A stretch of 64,000 nucleotides of DNA from Symsagittifera roscoffensis (lineage: Eukaryota > Xenacoelomorpha > Acoela > Convolutidae): NCBI RefSeq assembly GCF_963678635.1, contig NC_087068.1:50735724-50799723 (forward strand). Reading direction: 5' to 3'. The notes below the pieces were generated by a model. The model worked only from the letters and a program-made list of their open reading frames with translations, made no database searches and had not been told where the DNA came from. The translations under genes and the position numbers were made by a program. Shown here one piece after another: positions 1 through 11,090 of this stretch (the stretch's first letter is position 1; each line of letters starts with the position of its first letter).

Positions 1-82
1 AAAGGGTTCGAAAGATAATTCTTTCTGCGGGGCGGGGACTGTGAATATTTAAGTTGTATTTTATGCATTGAGCTTTATTTAG

Positions 83-3000
83 GTTTGATCACGTGAAAGC
101 ATCTCGTTTACAAGTCGATTCAAAAACTACAAGTGTAACAGAAACTGGTTCAACACCTTGCAATCAAAATTCGGAACCATCCACCCATCACCTCAACAGT
201 ATGGAACATATTAATAGGCCAATTGACAGGATTAGTGAACACTTAGCTACTACGCGGCTTTCTACGAACGCGGCAACTTTGTTAGATTACGATTCGAATA
301 CAAATTGCATCAGTTCTCCGACCGGCTCTAAAGGACCAAGAGTTTTAGATACGAGCTGGGCTGAAGCACCAGTTTTCGTTCCTACGAATCCATACGTCAG
401 TCCGACTGATTCAAATACACATACTCAAGCTAACAGTTTTGGCTCTTACTCAGACGTAGCCAGAACGCATTTAGTAGATCCAGAATCAGTAACCGGATTC
501 TCCTTAGTATATCCCTTGCAAGATTATTCTTACCAAGCTTGTAGTAGTTTAAGTTTACCACCAACACAATTAAATGAAATTTATGGCAATCAAATCAATC
601 CTCAGGCTATGCAAATTCCAGAGGTATGTCCTATGTATGTAATCGGATCCTGTCAACTGGGGGACTTGTGTTCGTTTCCTCACTTGGACCAGTGTCCAAT
701 TTGTGCCGCATACTGTTTAGAACCAAACGATAAAGAGCAAAGAAGTAAACACGAAATGGTGAGCCCTGTGTTTCTATTTTATACCCAAAAAATAGCGTGG
801 AATTGTTGTTTAAGGATCAAAAAACGTTTTTTTAGGAAATGTCATACCATTTGATTATGTTGGCTATGCTCAATTTTTTTCGCAGTTGGACTTGTTTACC
901 TGATTTGTTTAACTTTGCTATAAGCAAAGGTGTTGCAACCGGGTACTAGGCTTTTCTCCCGTAAATAAATTTGTTCTCAGGATGACTGATTTTTTTTGGG
1001 CAAGTCTGCATTTTAAGTGCCCGTTCGATTCGAAATAGTTTTTGGCTGGATGTAAATTTACCAACTCCAATTTCAGTATATCAATTTTTTTCTCTTTATT
1101 CGGCCTAAATTGTTTCGGTTTAAATTACATCGGCTTAACGTCCTCATTTTGAGAGGTTGGATAAGCAAACTAACTTTTTCTAAACGTTGTGAAGAAGACT
1201 AAAAACTTCACGAAAACATTTTTTCAACGTATGCCTGCTCAAGAATTGTCTGTGTTGAAGTTCAATCCACCGATATAAACAAAGGGCAACTTTCTTGCGC
1301 TCCACAGTTTTACCCTTATGATAACAAGAGTATTGCAATCGAGTACTAGACTTTTTTCCGTAAATAATTTTGGTCACAGGACGATGAAACTTGCGCTCTG
1401 CAGTTTTTGCCCTAGCGATAAGCAAAGTATTGCATTCGGTTGCTCGACTTTTTTTTGTAAATAACTTTCTTCAAGGGACTCATTTCCTGGATCCTAGACT
1501 CATTCATCTGCTTGCCTTATTATAAACTCAAAATCAATCAACGATCTGGTGCATCTAGCCTAGAGGTAACTCGTCTGCTCGAAACGGCCAAGGCTTGTTG
1601 TGGTTTTAATTCGACCGTGACTGTTTTTTTTTGCAAACTGGAGTTTTTGAGCTTTCGTGGACTATCTTCCGTCTGTTTATTTGTGTCAGCCTATTTGTGC
1701 CGGTGACCCGTTTTTTTACGCTTGAGCAAGCGTTATCAAATCAAAATATAGACTTTTTTCGGGTCCAAAACTTGTTTAACCGAATCACTTGGTATCTTGG
1801 TTCATAATGAGTTCAATATCTGAAGAGTCTTCGGCACACTTAGTCTGGAGGCAACGATTACGCCTGGAACGGCAAAGATCATGATTTCGCATCTGACCAG
1901 GACCTGTTTTTTTAAAGGGGAATTAAAAACGGGAACTTCTCCGGTTCAAACTCTGCTTATTTTTTGTCTGCATGTTTTTTGCAAATTGTCTGCTTATGTT
2001 TTGTCGGCTTAGTTGCCACATTTTTTTTTCGCAGTCTTCTTTGTAGTTGTTTTTTTTTATGTTTTCATTTACTCCTGCTATTTGTTATTATACTAGCCTT
2101 GACTTCGTATATTTTTCTTGTTTTAATTAAAAAAGGACTTCGCTTAAAAAAAAATTATCGGCCTGAATGATTTCGGTTTTTATTTTATCGGCTTACTCAC
2201 CTAATTATGGGTTGTTCGAGGGAACAATAATTTGTATGCTTTCCTCCGGATATGCTTTTTTGTGGTATTGCAAGTGATGCGAAGCTCCGCATCACCTATG
2301 TTGGAGGTTCAACTTTTTTTCAAGTTGCTCTAGCATCCATGCTTGAGACGACAAAGCCCGGTAGTTGGATTCCTGTCGGCACCTGTTTTTTTTGCAAACT
2401 GAAATTTTAGGCTAATTTAGGATTTTGTCCATCTGCTTATTCTTACCGGCCTAAGACACACAGAATAGATTTTATAAGTTCGGTTCGGCTTTGTTTTTAA
2501 CATTTTGAAAGCTTTTCGTAAAGTTTCCAATAGTGCAGCTGTTTAATCTGGATATTTTTGGCTTATGCGACTTTATAAGTTTGTATGATACAAACGATTT
2601 TTTTGACAAAGGTTTTTTTTCAATTTTTTGTTTATCTTTTCATTTGATTTTAATCATAATCATGCATATTTGTATCGCAAGTGGCGCGAAGCTCAGTTTC
2701 GGCTCTGTGTTATAACATAAAGTTATCCTCATGTTTATTTCTGTTTTTTGTCCGTTTCAACGTTCTGATTTTGCTTTTTTTCTTTCAAAGCTGAACTTTT
2801 TAAAGCTAGATTGATCTACTTGGTAGAGCGCTTGTGCGGTTGTAGATTGTTTCATCTGCAATGGCGAATTAAAGACTATCTCAGTTTCTAACTAAGGAAC
2901 CATTTTTTCCTGATAACAATAAATGACAGCAGAGATGGCGCAAAAAACGTGATTGATTTCTATTCCGATAAGGGCTTAGATAGACTTTGTGATTTCTCTG

Positions 3001-6000
3001 CGGAATAGAAAAATTACTCTTTGACCGAGTTTTATCTAAGCGGATTTCTTTTATGGAAAAATTTCAATCAAGAAAGGTTCACGAAGGATGTTTTTATTTG
3101 AAAGTTGAAAAACGTTTTTGCAAAGTCGATCATTTTTTCCGGTTTGTTTTACATGAGTGGATGAATGCAAATTATTGATAAAGTTTTTTCAGTTGTCAAA
3201 AATTTTACTGGAAATATTGTCGCATTTTCGACGGGCGTATCTTGTTTGACTATTTTTCTATGTATGTATGGACAAAAGGTTTTGATTGATTGGTAATTTT
3301 AAAATGTAAAAGAGCGAAGTGATTGTTACTTATATAGGGCGTGAATTTCAATATATATTTTTTAAATTTCTTTGTTTTTTCTTCTGTTTTCCAACCATCT
3401 GTTGGCTATTTTAAAATTGTTTCTGTATTTGTGTAGGAGTGTTTCATGGCTGCCAGAGAAGACATCGAGATCTCGTTGAAGCAGTCTGAAAACAGAAAGA
3501 AAGTGTGTGGAATATGTATGGACGTGGTACTGGACAAAGAACGAATTGGAGAAAGGATGTTTGGCATTCTATCTGACTGCACTCATGTCTTCTGTCTCAA
3601 GTGTTTAAGAGAGTGGAGATGTCAGAAGAACTTCGAAAAAGAGGTCAAAAGGTCAGTAGTAGGCCATTTGTTTTCTAGTTTTTTACAGGCAAAAGAGGTT
3701 AAGTCAGTATATTGATAATAAAAGAAACCATCGCCAGTAAGAAAAACTGACAATTTTTGGCAAGAAAGATAATCACTGATATATAGTTAGAAAAGAATCA
3801 AACCAAAAAACGGATGTTGAAAATGATTTTCAAGGCATTATCGTAAGCTGTGTAAACGATAGCGAAAATATCGGATGAATAAATTAATTAGAAAGAGCAA
3901 TTGAATTATTGTGGTTCATTTTTCATATGCAATTTTTTACCTTTCTCATCAAATATTTGATTTAACGTTTTTTGAGCACAGAAATTCAAAATGATCATTT
4001 AAAAGTCCTCAAAGTCAATCTCAGATGAGCACTGATATCTCAAAAATGCAATTGTGAACGCATATGAGATTTGTTTTTATTTTCCTAATATTAATTATGA
4101 TTGATCAGTAATTTATTAGGTCCTGTCCCGAGTGTCGTGTAGTGTCACACCTGGTGATTCCCAGCAAAATGTGGGTGGATGAGAAGGAGGAAAAAGACAA
4201 GCTACTCGAAACCTACAAAGCCACTCTTAGGTACACAGTACACATTAATATTTCCTCGTATCCTCCTCGGACCGGGTAAAAAAAACATTTGAAAAGAGGG
4301 TGCACCCGGTTTGATGATTAGATTCACATTTGTTTGCGTGGTACTTTAAAAGCGTAGGTCAAGGTCTAATCATTTGACACTTAGAAATTTACGCTTGGAG
4401 CCAATTCATGATACAATAGGAAAATCATTAACTCAATTTCCTGCCCCAATGCAGTGACCAAAGATATCTATATCAGAAATAGGGTTTTTTCGAACCTTTG
4501 CTTTTAGATATTTCAAAAGAAAAACTAACATTGCGAGAAGTCAGCCAACTTATCAAAAAGCAGACTGATCCTTTTTTCTAATATTCCTAATTTTTGTTCC
4601 GAACACAATCAGGGGTAAGTCGTAAGTCAAAGGTTGTGTTTTTTTTCACGCAAAATCAGTCACAAATCAATGTCAGATGGGCTCGAGTGGTATATCCAGG
4701 GGCGGATCCAGGATTTTCTCGAGGAGGGGGAGGGCGGATTTAAAAAAAAATTTTGTCGACTTTTTTTTTAGGTCGACCAAATTGATTTTACTGAGCTCTC
4801 CCAAATCACAATAAATACCCCGTTTTGACCAAACTTGCTGCGTTGTAGGCAACTTTTTGAAAAAACAGGTCAAAAAGCGCATTTTTTCGGCGCGCGCTCC
4901 CCTCTCAAAAATTAGTATTTATTGGCGCAGAAGGCGCCATTAGAAAAATTTTAGGGTACCTCATCAAAAATAGATATCTCAAAAGAGTACAAAGGGGGGC
5001 CCTTTGGGTCGGCAGGGGGTCGAATCCCTGATGAGGGAGCGTCCCCCCTAAATACGCTACTGGGTATATCATAAAAAACCTCTTCAATTTAGATCTGGAT
5101 TCGGAGGATAAATTTCCAATCTCTTTTTTTCGATGTTCAGTTTTTGCGATTCCGCCGAAAAATGTAGTTCTTTCTGAAGCCTTCACATAGAAAAGCAGCA
5201 GTTTTTTTTCTGTTTTCACAACATATAGTTGGTTCCTTATCTATTTCAAGAGTAAATTATAATGTGGCTAAATCATTAAAATAAGAAATAAAAATACTTT
5301 TTTTGATGTGTTCTTTAGATGAGATGAGACATGCTGTATTCTTGATAGGAAATCAACTGTTATGTTTCTAATTTTTTTTATAAATCGTTTCTTACATCTT
5401 TCAAAAGCCATTTGTAATATGGATAAATCATTAAAAGAGAGAAACAAATGATTTTTTGATGTCTTTTTGATATGATGAGAAATGTTGTGTTTGTTCAGCA
5501 CGAAGGATTGCAAGTATTTCGACAAAGGCAACGGCACTTGTCCCTTCGGAGTGCACTGTTTCTACAAGCATGCCAACTCCAAGGGCGAACTGGTCCCCAA
5601 AGTCAATCCAAGGTGAGCACTGATATCTCTAAAGAACAGTTTAAATACGTATGATATTAGTTCTTATTTTTGTTTTATATTAGTAGTGATTGATCAGTAA
5701 TAGTGCCACAGACAGGAAGCTTCAAACAGTGAGCTGTGGCGAGCTGTTAAGCATAAAAATTAAAACTACTTCATAGCCTAATATGAAATTTATACTCAAA
5801 ATGATTATCCACATGTTAACGCACACTGAAAGCGAAATGAAGTTATGTGCTTAAATGTCCATATTCTGGCTTTCAGCATTGTCGATATTGAGTCTTAAAA
5901 TCAAGGTAGAAATGCTTTTTTTAGAGTCCAGATAAGTTCATCTGGCGAACGCAGGTTCATGGGAGCCAATCGTGTCCTGGACGCTCTAGGCGAGAGGGAG

Positions 6001-6410
6001 TCTCGAACCGGGGGTGACTTGATCCGAGGTCTGTTAGATATGAACCCCGAGGACTTCTTCGTGGCAGCTGCGATATTCGGTTTGTGAAACGAAACGAACT
6101 AAAAATTGATTTAGCATTGTTTCTTGAGTCAAAACAAGATTTTTTTTCATAACTCACCTTTGACTCTTCAATCTAAAAATAAAGAAACAGCTGAATCTGC
6201 TATTAGTTTGCTTTGAAATATAATTTGCGGAGTTCGCGCGACACTCGTGGTATCAAAGCTCAAAGCTGCATGTTTTTCAAAATAACCCATTTTGTTTTTC
6301 TAGGATGGGATGTAGATTCTGAGTACGATGACGAATCTGACAGCAGCGACAGTCGAAGTCTGGTCGATATATTCGACAGCGTGACAGACGATTCATTCTC
6401 CAGTCCCTGA
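83..6410 (+). CDS. MKRN: Makorin RING/CCCH E3 ubiquitin ligase, 5' end outside the window
   Basis: Makorins are RING-type E3 ubiquitin ligases that also bind RNA through CCCH zinc fingers. Six exons join in phase: 83-758, 3437-3651, 4120-4230, 5499-5612, 5925-6079 and 6304-6410 (TGA). That is about 458 residues plus an incoming partial codon. Exon 83-758 opens behind a TTTAG acceptor with FDHVKA, which fits the last His of an upstream CCCH finger, so the true start is left of the window. Its end encodes a CCCH finger (CPMYVIGSCQLGDLC..H) followed by the makorin-specific Cys-His motif (CPICAAYCLEP..QRSKHE). The next two exons encode the C3HC4 RING (VCGICMDVV, CTHVFCLKCLREW, SCPEC) and the linker VIPSKMWVDEKEEK. 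Exon 5499 carries the final CCCH finger (CKYFDKGNGTCPFGVHC..H). The tail is acidic and Ser/Asp-rich, as in other makorins. The MKRN1-versus-MKRN2 choice is open. Confidence 0.93.
759..3436. repeat. Makorin intron with nested family C elements
   Basis: This 2.7-kb intron holds several family C 5' ends, each a stem-loop of the ..TTGC-GATA-AGCAA.. type followed by a TACTAGACTTTTTT-like stretch, near 907, 1311, 1407 and 1713. Family C 3' ends with the terminal hairpin are near 2262-2300 (a near-perfect GCGAAGCTCCGC stem) and 2669-2710. tRNA-like segments lie near 1555-1620, 1845-1905 and 2330-2390. A family B 3' stem-loop (CCAACCATCTGTTGG, 3391-3405) ends 31 nt before the RING exon. I see no coding exon in the intron. 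Confidence 0.6.
4697..5062 (+). mobile_element. hAT-type MITE with 8-bp target-site duplication
   Basis: This is a 366-bp non-autonomous DNA element in the makorin intron between exons 4120-4230 and 5499-5612. It begins CAGGGGCGGATCCAGG and ends TACGCTACTG, which are imperfect inverted termini. It is flanked by an exact 8-bp direct repeat GGTATATC (4689-4696 and 5063-5070). An 8-bp duplication and CAG/CTG-type ends are hallmarks of the hAT superfamily. No transposase is encoded. Relatives of the same ends occur at 12225-12517 and near 7573-7606. Confidence 0.85.
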
Positions 6411-7572
6411 TCGACCAATTGTCCGAATTATTATTTCGAATTTATTTCACCAAGGACTTCGTCTCTGGAGATTTTATTTTGGGTTGGCCAAGTTGTGTCG
6501 ATGAATGTTGTCTATTAGAACAGGCTGTAGCTGTTGATTGCAACCATTTAAACTATGCTTTTAATCAAAGTTAAATTGTTTTTGATTTGAAAAACTAGAA
6601 TAATATCTTGCATTGTAATCCATGCTTCTTACCCGGGAAATTGCGTTTACTTGTATTGAGGGGGTTGCTTATATATGCGTCATTATCTCCAAAAACGCAA
6701 TATTGCTTGTTTAGTTACGCATCAATTAGGTTCGAAGTTGGTAGAATTTAATTTACAAAAAAGCTATTTTTAAGTATCAAGTGTTAACGAACGAAGTGAT
6801 TAATCTCAGATTTAGGTCGTTTTTTAATGGAAAAAGTCTTAAAGTTAATCTCACTGAAATTTGATTTTTCGAGGTTTGGATATTTGCGGTAAGGCAAATT
6901 TCAGTCTCCAATGCAAATGCGTGAAAAAACGTGAATGGCGTAAGTTTTGATTTGAAGAGGGAATTTAGTTGTCAGAAATCTCAGCGGAATTAACAAAGAA
7001 CTTATTGATTGTGTCATTACGCTTGCGATTAGCAAACGTTATCAAATCGGAATATTTACTTTTTTTTCAGGTGAACAACTTGTTTATCAAAATCAGTTGG
7101 CATGTCTGATCTGATGGAATGCGCGGAAGCTGATTTTTTGAACATATTTGCGTTTTAAATGGCCTGTTCATTCAAATTTTTGTTGTTGCTTTCAAAACAT
7201 CTCTTAATTTTTTCTTTTTTTTTTTTTTTGCTGTTTTTTTTGCGTTTTTTTTATTTGAGTTTTCTTCGGCTTAAATGGTTTCGGCTTTAAATATATCTGT
7301 TTATTTGCCTCATAATTGGTGAGCAAAGAAAATACAATTGATGGGCCAAAATGTCGAATAGTACAACTTTAATTTTTTTTAAAGCTCAAATGCATTCGTG
7401 ATATAATCCGGAGCACCGTTAAATAAAAGATGCCTGCGGCACAGAAAATTTAGTCAAAATGGGGTTTTGGGAGAGCTCAGAAAATCAAGATTTGGGAGAG
7501 CTCAGAAAATCCATTTGGTCGACTTAAAAAAAGGTCGACAAAATTTTCGCGGAATTTTTTTTGAAAATCCGC

Positions 7573-7606
7573 CCCCCCCCTCGATAAAATCCTAGATCCG
7601 CCACTG
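7573..7606 (-). mobile_element. Terminal fragment of a hAT-type MITE
   Basis: The reverse complement begins CAGTGGCGGATCTAGGATTT, the same terminus as the complete element at 4697-5062. The sequence to its left (from about 7440) has the element's pyrimidine tract and the GTCGAC-containing segment but no recognisable second end, so this copy looks truncated. Confidence 0.6.
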
Positions 7607-9059
7607 ATCCCGAGTAAATTGTTTGAATGATGCTTCCTCATGCTTTGCCATTTAATTGTTTGATTGGAACCAAAAATTATCTGTGAAATTATTTGGGAAA
7701 TGTTAACTCTTTATTTAGATTGTATAGTTCAAATAAACGAATTCGAATCCGGTAGTTTTCATAGATGATTTAATAATATTGAAGGTGATAGTTTTGTAAT
7801 TGCTGCAGCTGAATTTAAGAGAGATGTTTATTTAATTAAACAGCATTTAATGCAGAAGGCTTGAGCTGAGCTTGATATTTTTTGAAATGCTTGTGAAAAG
7901 GAAGCGAAACTGTAACTTCATGTTATTCATAATATTCCGGTAACAAAAATTAGCCACGAAGAGTGACTAGTTAATTGCCTCAAAATAATTTTAAGGTTTT
8001 GGAATGTGTTTTTATTTCAAAAAAGATTAATTTTGTAACACTCAAATGTCAACGAAATGAAGGCACTTATAAATGTTGCGTTAATTTTTTTCAGGAAAAT
8101 GTCATAAAAATTGTTCAGGCTCTGATTTGATTTTTTTTTCGGTTTGACTTTTAATTTCCTTTTGAGTTCAATAGAAATTCATTACCTAAAATGAAAGCAT
8201 GTTACGCTCTCGATTTACTTAAGTGCAAAAGACGCGAAAAACTTGATAACTTCTAGTTTCAAAAATTGATTTTAGTTTTCAGAATTCCCAACAGAATAAA
8301 AAAATTCATCCTTTGATCCTGTTTTTTAAGTTGGGTTAGTTATATTAAAAAGTGTTAGTTGTATCATAAAGTGACAATCCCAAAAGTGTTTGGACTTTCA
8401 ATGAGCTTGTGATAGCAAGTGTGTTATAACCAGGTACTAGATTTTTTTCCCTGAATAATTTTGTTCCCAGCATTCAGAACAGGACGATATATCAATTCAG
8501 TGCACGTGTGTTTGCAAATTTTGTTCGAGTGCCTTTTTACACTAGCCACCTTTAGTGAGCGTTAGTGTTATACTACAACTTCTTTTTTTCTAACCTAAGT
8601 CGCAAATATTGGTGCACCTTTACGGCTTTTTGATAGCATGTGCTTTTACGTTCGAATAGTAATCGCTAAAAGGTTTAAAGAAAGTTATTTTTGGTTGAAA
8701 AGCAAACGTTCTTGTTCGGTTTCGAATGCCGTTGTCTTTAAACTTACTGCTGAAACGAGAATTATAAATGGTATGCGATCACTATTGATAGGAAACCGGA
8801 ATCTAGATTTTTTTGTGCGATAAATGAACGACCACGCTTGGGATAAAAAAAGACTCGAAGTTCGAGTCCGGGCGTGACTTGTACTTCTGCTCAATTTTTA
8901 ACATGTGTATATGCTTATACCGTTGACATCGTTTCCACAGCACGCACATTTCATTCTTAAGGTTTAGCTGTTTTACCATTGCATGCCATTTTAAAAATTT
9001 CCAAGACTGCAGGTAGCAGAGTTCCAAAATAATGCATAATTTTTCGGACCCTTTAAAAA

Positions 9060-9740
9060 ATGGAGAGTAACTTTGTATTCGGGTATGTTTCAGTTTTTTG
9101 TTCCGTTCATTCGAAGAATGCGGAGGATCTTTGTATTCGGGTGTCTTTTAATTTTTTTTCCGCGCTAAATCAGGTACCACAAATAATCATCAGGAATGGA
9201 TCGATTCATGTATCGTATTAAAACCCTTTCAGTTGCGATTCGAAAGATATTTTGAAAATTCCGAATTTTTTTCCCAGTGTCAAAAAAAACGGTTTCTGGT
9301 CTAATTTCCAGCTAGTACGGTCAGCGTGCAAGCTACCAATAGCTTATTTAAGCTTAATTCAAGATTTCTGGTCTAATTTGTAGCTAGTACGGTCAGCGTG
9401 CAAGCTACCAATAGCTTATTCAAGCTTAATTTTAGACGTGAAAACGTTGTTTAATTTGAGCAAAATTAGTTTTTTTTGGGTTTTTAGCGCCATTTTGGGA
9501 ATTAGAGAAATGCGTGAATTTTTTTACAGCTTTTTTTCGCTAATTTATGTCTTTTTCTACAAAAAAAAGTTTTCCAATTAACCTATTCGACTATATCTGT
9601 TGAATATGCCTAATTTATATTTTTTTCTTCAGATCATTTTATTTTACAAAACAGAAAAAACGACGCAAATTTTTTTTAGAGTATGGTCGAAACATTCTGT
9701 GCTACGTGCAAAGTAACCGACTATCCTTGTTTCAATTTAT
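9060..9740 (+). repeat. Family D element, with an internal 72-bp tandem duplication
   Basis: The body has the family D landmarks: a TTGTATTCGGGTG start zone, AGGTACCACAAATAATCATC, and the end ATGGTCGAAACATTCTGTGC followed by a stem-loop and ACTATCCTTGTTT. Positions 9293-9364 and 9365-9436 are near-identical 72-bp units. Other family D copies lie at 30740-31250, 36665-37200 (inverted), 41160-41700, 50855-51080 (5' part) and 59150-59440. Confidence 0.65.
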
Positions 9741-10149
9741 ATTTTGTTTTGAAGTTTTTTCAGCTCAAATAATATCTACTTCTGTTTAAGAGTCGATAAC
9801 GTAGTTCAGACTCTTAAATAGGTCGTGATGGTTTTTGTTGTTTTTTGAGGAAAAATTTAATGCACGTATGAATGCCCTTAGGTATATACGCACTTTTTGA
9901 GTTCGTTTCATGTTCATTTGCTAGAAGGTACGCAAAGTGCGTTCTCCGATTATAAAATCTGAATTGGCGTGAAAAAACGTGATCCATTTCCAGTTTCGAA
10001 AGTGGACTTTAATCGGTTTCTAGCTTCGAAAGTCGAGTTTAATTTAAATTGCTCTTATTTTTCAGCCATTATTGTTCCGACTTTCGATACGAAAGTAACG
10101 GAATATTTGTGCTCGGGGTGGGTTTTTTTTTCTTCAGACAAATTTCGAC

Positions 10150-10605
10150 TTTTTAACTAGCCATTTTTGACGGAGTTTTTTATATCATTCGAAAGGTATT
10201 GTTGTCCTGAGCTCAAATTTGAAAAGATATTTCACCTGTGATCATTTTTCGTAAAGTTACGGGGGTTTAAAGATTGCCATTTTGGTCAATTTGGGACAAT
10301 TAACGCGCGATATATTTCGCGCTATTAACGCGTAAGCGGAGAGTTAATCCGTCTTAGAAATCGTTCCAAATTGGTTAAAAGAAGCTTGTTTGCCATAATT
10401 GGTTTGTTACAAGGAGCGAAATCTATCCTTTTGTACTTTATATGGAGTGTGGGGGGGATGATTTTCATAAAAAATTTTAAATTTAAAAAATTTTTTTTTT
10501 TCATTTTGTTTTATTTCATTGAATTTTTTAATGTTATTACTGCTCCTTAAACCTTAAAGGGCAGTCGGAACATTCAGGGCTTCGCCCTGATACGAGCAGT
10601 CTTGT
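10150..10605 (+). repeat. Family E element ending in a CAGGGC-TTC-GCCCTG hairpin
   Basis: This is a T-rich element with a palindromic GCGCGATATATTTCGCGC-like core near 10305-10322. Its 3' end reads GCAGTCGGAACATTCAGGGC then GCCCTGATACGAGCAG, which gives a perfect 6-bp stem. Inverted copies lie at about 47815-48150, 48230-48290 and 48400-48520 in the F-box/WD gene. The GTCGGAACATTC motif before the hairpin is shared with family D. Confidence 0.6.
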
Positions 10606-11090
10606 TTTGTTTGAAATTTGAAAGTAAAGTCACAAAAAAAATTAATAAAATTTTTCGGCTGCTTTGCGTTCATTGACTCTTTTCCAACTGTCTGTTGGCT
10701 ATGTTTTAATAGTTTCGAATTATTGTTGCCTGAGTCTATTTCGTTTCAATGACGAAAGTGAAATTTTTATGTTAACGTGCTTAAAAAAGATGGGCGTGAA
10801 AACTTGAATTGGAACAAATTGTATAGCTCAGAATTTTTTCGTTTAACTATTTTTACTGCTTACTGGCGTCTTCCCAAGTTTTGTCGGCTTAGTTACAATT
10901 GTGGCAATGACTCTGGCAATTGTGTTTCACGACCTTTTTTTGGCCAAATTGAATAATTCTCAAAACAAACATGGACATTTTGGCGGATGTTTTTTTTCGT
11001 GTTTTTTTTTCAAATCGATTGACAGGTGCAGCAAAAGAGTTGCATTTTTCTTAACTAGATGTCAGATTCGCTTCATATTTTCAGGTGTTG

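Larger units (their letters stand above)
6411..11090. other. Spacer between makorin and TTC41, repeat-filled
   Basis: No convincing exon was found. The stretch holds a family B2-type 5' end (about 6778), a family C 5' end (about 7020), a decayed hAT-type end on the other strand (7573-7606), family A 5' sequence (about 8548-8610), a family D copy (about 9060-9740), a family B 5' end (about 9787), and a family E copy (about 10150-10600). A family B 3' end with stem-loop lies at about 10670-10705. The first coding exon of TTC41 opens behind a TTTTCAG acceptor at 11081-11084, so a 5' untranslated exon and the promoter probably lie in this spacer. Confidence 0.6.
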
